From positions 1 to 16,079 of the forward strand of contig DNFG01000177.1 of assembly GCA_003487005.1 (NCBI GenBank): DNA of 16,079 nucleotides, written 5' to 3'. The notes under the pieces were generated by a model. It had not been told where the DNA came from and made no database searches. It saw nothing but the letters and a program-made list of their open reading frames with translations. Origin of the DNA: Bryobacterales bacterium. GTDB lineage: Bacteria; Acidobacteriota; Terriglobia; Bryobacterales; Bryobacteraceae. The translations under genes were made by a program, and so were the position numbers. Positions 8,201-13,128 of the stretch are shown piece by piece; position 1 is the stretch's first letter, and each line of letters starts with the position of its first letter.

Positions 8201-8347
8201 TTGCGTGAACGACCACAGGTATTGCACCAGTTGGCCGTCTCCCGAAACCTTCTCGATCCTGGGCTGACCTGCCCCTTGTCCGTAAAGAGCGCCGCTGAAC
8301 ACCAGCAACACCCCGAGAAAACAAAACCACCCTCGGTTGTTTTTCAC
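5234..8347 (-). CDS. Secreted multi-domain Ig-like repeat protein (Big_1-like + He_PIG + 'GGGW' module)
   Basis: This 1037-residue surface or secreted protein begins with a signal peptide (about residues 1-23, cleavage near ALYG-QG). About 32-350 holds three invasin-type (Big_1-like) Ig domains with the repeated phrase 'N-x-S-G-Q-P-x-x-G-x-x-V-T-W'; the middle one has a cysteine pair (206, 221). Residues about 359-803 are five He_PIG repeats, each with 'Y-x-x-x-L-x-A-x-G-G-x-x-P-Y-x-W' and 'L-P-x-G-L-x-L-x-x-x-G-x-x-x-G-T-P'. A glycine linker (534-542) splits repeats 2 and 3. About 808-1037 is a two-part C-terminal module. No enzymatic domain, sortase motif or transmembrane anchor is visible, so adhesion, binding or matrix scaffolding is likely but unproven. 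GTG 8347 is the only start that keeps the signal peptide. It lies 137 bases downstream of the receptor gene. Confidence 0.85.
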   Translation of the reverse strand: MKNNRGWFCFLGVLLVFSGALYGQGAGQPRIEKVSGDGQLVQYLWSFTQPLVVRVVNGSGQPVAGKQVTWSDIGGISYASDKVTATDANGFALLQWIPGGDFGLGVAYLSYTITATTDVGSVSFSAVSYPFQTGSFNPQPSVQFLKPGQGAGPIEGRVGDRLVDAVRVVVVTTGGPGVSPGLPIPGVGLTVTSANQDPASGPVAQCEGRTPLTGADGFATCDLLITGTVGNTELTINVGDMLTQTANLSVLPGSSSAVTIVQGNNQTGVPGQTLASPLVARVVNASGQPLVGSGVTWSVLSPGAVTLLNIVGTSDGAGLVSANVQLGQTPGTYQVRVTAGAGQATFNVTVQGGVAAQLSITTTTLPNGAVGVVYNRSLAVTGGTPPYTWSLAAGQLPAGLTLSPNGVISGTPSVTGASNITVQVQDGAGAVATRALSLAIGSGVIITTTSLPVAAPGVPYTHQLQATGGSPPYVWTHNPGTFVVRPLPPGLTLSQSGVLSGTPSQAGEWPFTVEARDAGGVVASQTLTLTVMVGGGSGGGGGTTLTIVTSSLPNASVGQAYAQTFSATGGTAPYTWSVMAGSLPGGMSLTPSGVLSGVPAAPGNYGFTVRVADSGSVVATRNYNLEVSGFVSLAITTGATLPNAVENISYLQALGATGGQPPYNWSVAGGTLPTGLTLTPTGLLSGTPAAATTSVFTLLVRDAAGVTAQRQFTLVVGTGITVTTPAVLPVGALGVPYQTALTASGGSGVYTWTVFSGSLPTGLALTPQGVVQGTPAVASVGAFVARVSDTSGLFRLATFSVEVSTQVVLPRAGIVAQLAAGGGWNTGLSLINPGTAGAQVTVRFVGQTGEPMALPVTVTVGGSAVTQVLSEVETALPANASLLIETMESGKDTVVGWADVRSTAPVSGFAIFRQQGADGRVSEGTSPVDARSPQQVLVPFDNASGFVTGVAVVNLATADATVTVIQRDDNGQEIARDTWTLLARGHTSFAVPVQYPLLSGRRGTLEIRSNQAAGVMALGLRFSPAATFTSIPVLVRP
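5237..5926 (-). repeat. Duplicated C-terminal 'GGGW' module of the secreted protein
   Basis: Residues about 808-920 and 934-1037 align with each other. LAAGGGWNTGLSLINPGTAG corresponds to PFDNASGFVTGVAVVNLATA; both continue with a V-T-V strand, a G-x-x motif, and a closing strand before 'A-G/V-x-G-x-x-x-R/F'. Modules of this type close many secreted acidobacterial proteins (from memory, not checked). The role is unknown; it may be a surface-attachment or sorting domain. Confidence 0.6.
5939..7273 (-). repeat. Five tandem He_PIG Ig-like repeats inside the secreted protein
   Basis: These encode residues about 359-440, 445-532, 546-628, 633-716 and 720-803. Each unit is about 83-88 residues, with conserved PPY/APY-x-W and LP-x-G-L blocks and a closing strand pair. 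The units are similar but not identical, so this is an old protein-level repeat, not a recent DNA duplication. Confidence 0.85.
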
Positions 8348-8353
8348 ACCCCC

Positions 8354-8359
8354 ATTTTA
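8354..8359 (-). promoter_or_regulatory. Possible -10 box (TAAAAT) directly before the Ig-like gene
   Basis: On the minus strand TAAAAT (5 of 6 to consensus) is separated from the GTG start by only six bases (GGGGGT). If active, transcription would begin at or next to the start codon and give a leaderless mRNA. The -35 region (TTTCCG, 17 bases upstream) matches poorly, so confidence is low. Confidence 0.25.
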
Positions 8360-8430
8360 TGCGAGAATCCCCAGCCCGGAAATGGGCGGCATCCCTTACC
8401 CCCCGCTCGAACATGTCTACGTCTCTGCGA

Positions 8431-8483
8431 CCGGCAACTCTTTGTCCATTGTATATGTACAATAGACAAAGAGTTCACGCCGG
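8431..8483 (-). terminator. Long hairpin right after the TonB-receptor stop codon
   Basis: Arms 8436-8453 (AACTCTTTGTCCATTGTA) and 8458-8475 (TACAATAGACAAAGAGTT) pair over 18 bases around a TATG loop. The single mismatch is C-A in plus-strand RNA but becomes a U-G wobble in minus-strand RNA, so the stem is unbroken in the receptor transcript. Five more pairs (CCGGC 8431-8435 with GCCGG 8479-8483) extend it past a three-base bulge. It begins two bases after the receptor stop. There is no U-tract behind it on either strand, so it may be an mRNA 3'-end protector, a Rho-linked site or a DNA-binding palindrome instead of a classical terminator. It is AT-rich against its surroundings. Confidence 0.55.
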
Positions 8484-8484
8484 C

Positions 8485-10866
8485 CTAGAACGAAAACCGC
8501 AGCCCGATGTTGAACTGCCGGAACATCCCCGGCTGTATCCCCTGCGGCGCGCGCGAAGCAATGTAGCGCCGGTCTGTCAGGTTCTTGACCGTCACGTACG
8601 GCCGGACCTCGAAACCCTCCCGCGCCATCACATAGTCCGCGTTCAAGTTCCACACCGTATAGCCCGGAATCCGGCCCACCGTGCCGTCCGCGGACGGCGC
8701 CATCGTCATCTGGTTATCCGTGTATTGCGATGCGACGTAGGAGGAATCCAGTTGCATTCCAAAGCCCTGGCGCTGCCGCAAACCCATCAGGAATGAGAAC
8801 GTCTGCCCCGGCGCGTACGGCAGACGATTGTCAAGAAACAACGCGTTCCGCGTGAACTTCGCCGTCGCCAGATGCATATGCCGCACGTCCGTGTAGAACA
8901 CCCACGACCACCGCAGCAGCGAACTCCACTCCACCCGCAGACTGCTTTCCGTGCCCTGATTCAGCGTCTGCCCGGCGTTCACGAGCGTCGTCACCGCTCC
9001 GCCCGACTGCGCGCCGGGAATAATCTGGTTGTCGAAATCCAGCCGGAAGAATGTGAATTCGCCCCGAACCGCCCGGTTCGCCATCCACCGGACCCCTGCT
9101 TCGTAGTTCCAGCTCAATTCGGCGTCCAGTTCCAGATCCTGACCCGCCGTCGTGATTGCGTCCTTTACCCGAGGCGGCGCAAAGCCCCGGTGCACCCCGC
9201 CAAATAAAGCCAGCGCCGGATTGACCTGATACGACGCCCCCAGACCCGGAATCACCTTCGTCACCGAGTTGCCCGCACGCCGGTCTACGTTCACCGGCAC
9301 GTTATTGACCCGCGTTCGCAGAATGTGGCGCTCGTAATCATAGTGCTCCAGGCGAACCCCCGGAGTGAGGGTCAGCTTCGAGGTCAGGTGGATCCGGTCC
9401 TGCAGAAATGCCGAGAACGCCCGCCCGTAGCGGTCTTCATCGTCCCGCAAGGCGCCGGTCCGCGAATCGACCGCGGGCCCCTCTACCTGCTGGTCGTCCA
9501 TCTTCTCCGCCACATAGCGGATGCCCGCGTCCAGCGAATGGCGCATTCCACCCCAGTTTTTCTGCGTGGAAACGCCCGTTTGCGCGCCATAAACCCCGAA
9601 TTGCCGGTTCCGGTGCAGGCTGTCATTCCTCAGGAAGATCGCCCCGCCGGCAATCGACGGATCGCCGAAGATCCCCAGGTAGTTCCGCCCGCCATTGGCG
9701 CGGTCGAAGTTGGCCCGCGCCCAGTCGCGCACCGTCGAGTACCCGAACAACGAACTGCTCCAGATCGTGCTTGGGCTCAGCGCCACCGTGTGCGCCACGG
9801 ACCCGTTGAACCGCCGGACCTTCAGGAAGTCGGTCGCCACGGGGTTCTGGTTCGGATTCACCAGCCACATCGGCGTCGTCAGTCCCAAATAGGTCGAATT
9901 CGAGTTCTCGTCGTAGAAACCCGCCTTCACGGTGAAGGTGTGCGCATCCGCGGGTCGCAGCACGAACTTCGTCTGCACATCATCGATATTGAAGAAGAAA
10001 TCCCGCCAGCCGTCCCCGCGTTTGTGCAGGTAGTTCAATAACCACCCGGCCTTCTGGTCTTCGCTGCTGCCGCCAATCGACCCGTAGCCGCTGAAAAAGC
10101 CCCGCTGCCCCCCCTGCAGATCGAACTCGCCGTGGGTGCGCGCCGGAGGATCCGGCGTCACGAAGTTGATCACGCCGCCCACGGTCTGTGGGCCATAGAC
10201 AATCTGCCCACTCCCCTTGACTACCTCAATGTGGCTCATCCGGTCTATCTGGGGCGAATAGTACATTTCGGGCTCCCCGTACGGGGCAATCGCCACCGGC
10301 ATGCCGTCTTCCAGCATCAAAACGGACCGGCTCCGGTCCGGGTTGAGACCCCGGATTCCAATGTTCAGGCGCATGCCCACTGGCCCGGACTGCTCGTTGA
10401 TCACCACGCCCGGTATCCGCCTCAAAACCTCATTTGCATCCATTGGATGCGACTCGCGAACCTCCCGCCGGTCGAGCAGGAAGACCGAACCCGGCGTCTC
10501 CAGAAGGGCATCCACCGATTCGCCCACGACTTCCATCGATGTAACTGCCGCCCGGATGTTCCGGAACTGCAAATTTGTTTCAACTTCGCCCGACGCCGGC
10601 GCCAGTACGAGCACCTGAACCGGCTCGAAGTTTTGCGAAGTCAGCTTCAACGTGTGCCGGCCGGGCTTGATCCCCTGAAGCTCATATTCACCTTCCGCAT
10701 TTGTGAAAGTAATCTGCAACGTCTCGATGATCTGGACTTGAGCGCCAGCCAGAGCAGCCCCGTCCGGGTCCGTCACCCTGCCCCGGATGGTCTGCGCGGC
10801 CGCCGGCGCCACGAGCATCATGATGTAAATAAATAACTTAATGTAAAACAGAGACCCGTTGTGCAT
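8485..10866 (-). CDS. TonB-dependent outer-membrane receptor with N-terminal CarboxypepD_reg-like domain
   Basis: This is a 793-residue receptor. A signal peptide spans residues 1-25 (hydrophobic LFIYIMMLVAPAAAQ, cleavage after AAAQ). A carboxypeptidase-regulatory-like beta-sandwich follows at about 26-100 (IRGRVTDPDGAALAGAQV). A possible TonB-box-like SMEVVGES is at 110-117. The plug is at about 120-240, with LRRIPGVVI, GIRGLNPDRSRSVLMLEDGMP and IEVVKGSGQIVYGPQTVGGVINF, the standard FecA/FhuA-type plug landmarks. The 22-strand barrel continues to the terminal LRFSF, with the final Phe expected for BAM assembly. The plug resembles ferric-citrate/siderophore receptors more than SusC, but the ligand cannot be read from sequence. 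ATG 10866 is preferred over TTG 10902 because GGGGAAAG lies about five bases upstream and the signal peptide starts there. It is divergent from the TPR gene. Confidence 0.92.
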   Translation of the reverse strand: MHNGSLFYIKLFIYIMMLVAPAAAQTIRGRVTDPDGAALAGAQVQIIETLQITFTNAEGEYELQGIKPGRHTLKLTSQNFEPVQVLVLAPASGEVETNLQFRNIRAAVTSMEVVGESVDALLETPGSVFLLDRREVRESHPMDANEVLRRIPGVVINEQSGPVGMRLNIGIRGLNPDRSRSVLMLEDGMPVAIAPYGEPEMYYSPQIDRMSHIEVVKGSGQIVYGPQTVGGVINFVTPDPPARTHGEFDLQGGQRGFFSGYGSIGGSSEDQKAGWLLNYLHKRGDGWRDFFFNIDDVQTKFVLRPADAHTFTVKAGFYDENSNSTYLGLTTPMWLVNPNQNPVATDFLKVRRFNGSVAHTVALSPSTIWSSSLFGYSTVRDWARANFDRANGGRNYLGIFGDPSIAGGAIFLRNDSLHRNRQFGVYGAQTGVSTQKNWGGMRHSLDAGIRYVAEKMDDQQVEGPAVDSRTGALRDDEDRYGRAFSAFLQDRIHLTSKLTLTPGVRLEHYDYERHILRTRVNNVPVNVDRRAGNSVTKVIPGLGASYQVNPALALFGGVHRGFAPPRVKDAITTAGQDLELDAELSWNYEAGVRWMANRAVRGEFTFFRLDFDNQIIPGAQSGGAVTTLVNAGQTLNQGTESSLRVEWSSLLRWSWVFYTDVRHMHLATAKFTRNALFLDNRLPYAPGQTFSFLMGLRQRQGFGMQLDSSYVASQYTDNQMTMAPSADGTVGRIPGYTVWNLNADYVMAREGFEVRPYVTVKNLTDRRYIASRAPQGIQPGMFRQFNIGLRFSF

Positions 10867-10921
10867 TTGCTTTCCCCGATGTGAACCCCGGCTTGCTGAC
10901 AACCGCGACCGGGATCATCTT

Positions 10922-10938
10922 ATGCAAGTCTATTGCAT
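10922..10938. promoter_or_regulatory. Inverted repeat ATGCAA-N5-TTGCAT over the receptor -10 box (candidate operator)
   Basis: There is a perfect six-base inverted repeat with a five-base spacer (GTCTA). It is flanked by a further imperfect match, ATCT (10917-10920) with AGAT (10941-10944). It fully covers the predicted -10 hexamer of the receptor promoter, the place a repressor would bind. It does not resemble a Fur box. No candidate regulator gene is in the window. Confidence 0.5.
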
Positions 10939-10955
10939 CTAGATAAACCTGTCAA
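10927..10955 (-). promoter_or_regulatory. Sigma70-type promoter of the TonB-receptor gene
   Basis: On the minus strand a perfect -35 TTGACA (10955-10950), a 17-base spacer, and a -10 TAGACT (10932-10927; 4 of 6) precede the receptor. Transcription would start near 10920, giving a leader of about 50 bases. This is the best promoter match I find in the window. Confidence 0.6.
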
Positions 10956-11256
10956 TATTCATGGACATTTTTGGTCCTGTATTGCCTGGCATAGCCTGAT
11001 GTGCACAACAAGTGCCTATTTAGCAACTCTTTACAGCGACACTGAACCAGAAAACACCTCTCCCGGGCCGCACTTCAGGCCCAATGGAGCCCGGTGTGAC
11101 CGCGCTCCGCTCCACGCAACGAATTGATAACTTATTGCATCTTCCCCCCTCGGACTCACTCCGCCCCGATCCTCCCCGGCGTCCCTCACCGAGAGATTTC
11201 TACTCCCTTCTACCACCCGGGGGTGAGAGGATTCCTGTCCGGCACGCACTATACCT
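10956..11256. other. Divergent intergenic region between receptor and TPR genes
   Basis: About 300 bases without a gene. The first 180 bases are AT-richer than the surroundings, which fits a regulatory region. I see a copy of the receptor half-operator at 11133-11142, a weak GGGCC/GGCCC inverted repeat at 11065-11082, a CTCACC/GGTGAG pair at 11185-11190 and 11222-11227, and no convincing plus-strand promoter or ribosome-binding site for the TPR gene. Small open frames here lack start signals and are not called. Confidence 0.5.
11133..11142 (+). repeat. Second copy of TATTGCATCT (possible distal operator)
   Basis: The ten bases TATTGCATCT occur here and at 10931-10940 inside the receptor operator, in the same orientation and 202 bases apart. 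A chance ten-base match within a gap of this size is unlikely but possible. The copy lies about 120 bases before the TPR start, so one regulator could act on both divergent genes. Confidence 0.4.
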
Positions 11257-11259
11257 GTG

Positions 11260-13128
11260 ATGGCCCAATTGCTTCTCCTTTGCCTCCTCCTCGCCCCCGC
11301 CGGCGGCGGCGCGGATTCCGCCCATCGTGCATACCAGGCCCTCCGAGCCAGGAACTACCCGGAAGCCATCGCCAACTTCCGTGACGCCCTTGCCGCCGAT
11401 CCGGCCCAGACCACCTGGCGCAAGGATCTCGCTTACACCCTCCTCCGCGCCGGCGAAAGGGAGCAGGCCCGCGACGAGTTCGAAGTGGTGCTCAAATCCG
11501 CCCCGGACGATCACCAAACCGCACTCGAATACGCGTTTCTCTGCTTTGAAACCAAGCGAGAAACCGCCGCCCGCCGGACTTTCCTCCGCCTCTCCACCGA
11601 AGGGGCCACGCCCGAAATCCGCCAGACTGCCACCCAAGCCTTTGGAAACATTGACCGTCCACTCCAGGAAGGCATCCGCCGCTGGCAGGCCAACCTTGCG
11701 GCCGACCCCCATCAGTGGTCCTCCCACGAAGAACTCGCCGGACTCGCCGAAAAGCGAGACGAACTCGCACTTGCAGCCACTCATTACCGCGAAGCGTGGC
11801 GCCTGCGGCGAGAAAACCGCAAATTGATGATCGATCTGGCCCGGGTCTTGCAGCAGCAGGATCAGCGCCGCGAAGCCATCGCGCTGCTGCTGGCGGCTTC
11901 GCGTTCGTCGGAAACGCGGGTGTCCGAAGCTGCCCGTGAACTGCTCCCGGAACGGTATCCTTATGCTTACGAGTTCGAGGAAGCACTCGAAATTGACCCT
12001 TCCAATGCCCTGTTGAGGCGTGAATTTGCTTACTTTTTGCTCGCTTTGGGCCGTCCGGAGGACGCGATCGCCCAACTGCGCCGCCTCCTGCTTGCCGCAC
12101 CGGGAGACGAGAGCGCCCGCCGGCAACTCGAACTGCTGACCGGCGAGGTCCCTGCTCGCACAATGGGCCTCCGGAGCCTCGAAAAGAGCTACCTGCCCGA
12201 CGCCATTCGCTACTTCCGGGTCGCCCACGAAGAAGATCCCGCTGACGCGGAAGTGATGCTCGGCCTCGCCCGGGCCTACAACCAGGCCGGGGACGACCAG
12301 GAAGCGCTTGTCTGGTTCGACCGCGCCCGCCGCTCCGGCGAATCCTTCGCCGCGCGCGAGGCCGCCCGCGACTACCGCCGCCTCCGCTCTTCATCGGGCG
12401 GCTTTCAGGTCACCACCTGGACGCTGCCGTTCTACTCCTCCCGCTGGTCGAGCGGTCTGTTCTATGCCCAGACCAAGGGCGAGTGGAAACTGCGCGGCAC
12501 CCGCCTCCGCCCTTACCTGTCCGCCCGCTTGATCGCCGACACCCAGGGCGAGGGTGGCCGGACCGGACAGAACCCGTTGTATCCCGCGTACCTCTCTGAA
12601 ACCGCGGTGATTTTGGGCGTCGGGCTACGCGCTCCGCTCGGCGGCGGGTTCTCCGCCTGGGGCGAGGCCGGCCAGGCAATCAGCTATCTCGGCCGCCGCA
12701 TTGATGGAGGCGCCGCGATCCCTGACTACCGGGGCGGCGTGGCTTTCCTGCGCGGTTGGGGGCCTGGCGTGGCCATGAACCGGGGTGGACGCCTGCTGGA
12801 AACCGGTTTCGACACTGTCTGGCTCTCGCGCTTCAGAAGCAATCTGCTGACCTACGCGCAGACACGGGCCGGCCATTCGCTCGCCGGGGAGAACTGGCAG
12901 GTCCAAATGCTTTGGAATCTGAATATTACGGCCGACACCCGGCGCGAATTCTGGGCCAACTTCGTCGAAACCGGTCCCGGCGTCCGCCTCCGCTTCCCGG
13001 GTCTGCCGCCCGGCCTGATGCTGCGCGGGGATGTGTTGCGCGGGGTCATGCTTCGTAACCGCTTCAATCCACTGGGTCCGAACTTCTGGGACGTCCGCGC
13101 GGGAGTCTGGTATGCCTTCAGCCGCTGA
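11260..13128 (+). CDS. TPR protein with C-terminal outer-membrane beta-barrel (NfrA/BcsC/PgaA-like architecture)
   Basis: This is a 622-residue protein. A short hydrophobic N-terminus (AQLLLLCLLLAPAGGGA, probable signal peptide although without a basic n-region) is followed by tetratricopeptide repeats over about residues 20-375. Typical phrases are AYQALRARNYPEAIANFRDAL, FAYFLLALGRPEDAIAQLRR and GLARAYNQAGDDQEALVWFD. From about 383 the chain changes to alternating aromatic/polar strands (FYSSRWSSGLFYA, ETGFDTVWLSRF, FWDVRAGVWYAFSR) that look like an outer-membrane barrel. The order TPR then barrel is that of BcsC, PgaA, PelB and phage-N4-receptor NfrA, which move exopolysaccharides across the outer membrane or act as outer-membrane receptors. 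ATG 11260 is used; GTG 11257 directly before it is equally possible. No Shine-Dalgarno sequence is visible. Its last 17 bases overlap the next gene. Confidence 0.8.
   Translation: MAQLLLLCLLLAPAGGGADSAHRAYQALRARNYPEAIANFRDALAADPAQTTWRKDLAYTLLRAGEREQARDEFEVVLKSAPDDHQTALEYAFLCFETKRETAARRTFLRLSTEGATPEIRQTATQAFGNIDRPLQEGIRRWQANLAADPHQWSSHEELAGLAEKRDELALAATHYREAWRLRRENRKLMIDLARVLQQQDQRREAIALLLAASRSSETRVSEAARELLPERYPYAYEFEEALEIDPSNALLRREFAYFLLALGRPEDAIAQLRRLLLAAPGDESARRQLELLTGEVPARTMGLRSLEKSYLPDAIRYFRVAHEEDPADAEVMLGLARAYNQAGDDQEALVWFDRARRSGESFAAREAARDYRRLRSSSGGFQVTTWTLPFYSSRWSSGLFYAQTKGEWKLRGTRLRPYLSARLIADTQGEGGRTGQNPLYPAYLSETAVILGVGLRAPLGGGFSAWGEAGQAISYLGRRIDGGAAIPDYRGGVAFLRGWGPGVAMNRGGRLLETGFDTVWLSRFRSNLLTYAQTRAGHSLAGENWQVQMLWNLNITADTRREFWANFVETGPGVRLRFPGLPPGLMLRGDVLRGVMLRNRFNPLGPNFWDVRAGVWYAFSR
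13101..13105 (+). promoter_or_regulatory. Ribosome binding site (GGGAG) inside the TPR gene for the gene at 13112
   Basis: GGGAG lies six bases before ATG 13112, within the last codons of the TPR gene. It supports an overlapping start at 13112 and translational coupling of the two genes; the earlier in-frame codon at 13031 has no such support. Confidence 0.6.

Noticed and set aside
8436..8475. Reading the hairpin as a dif site or a transposon end
   Set aside because: It lacks the two 11-base Xer arms with a six-base centre, and there is no flanking target duplication or transposase gene.
10867..10902. Longer TonB-receptor start (TTG at 10902)
   Set aside because: It would put twelve charged residues before the signal peptide and has no ribosome-binding site, whereas ATG 10866 has GGGGAAAG just upstream.
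10917..10944. Fur-box (iron regulator) reading of the receptor operator
   Set aside because: The ATGCAA-N5-TTGCAT repeat does not match the GATAAT-type hexamer pattern of Fur sites, so iron control cannot be claimed from it.
11065..11082. GGGCC-N8-GGCCC inverted repeat as a terminator or operator
   Set aside because: The stem is only five pairs with an eight-base loop, it lies in a GC-rich stretch and no U-tract follows; chance is a good explanation.
11031..11249. 72-residue minus-strand frame in the divergent intergenic region
   Set aside because: It has no start signal or family pattern, overlaps the region of regulatory repeats, and would cross the TPR promoter area.
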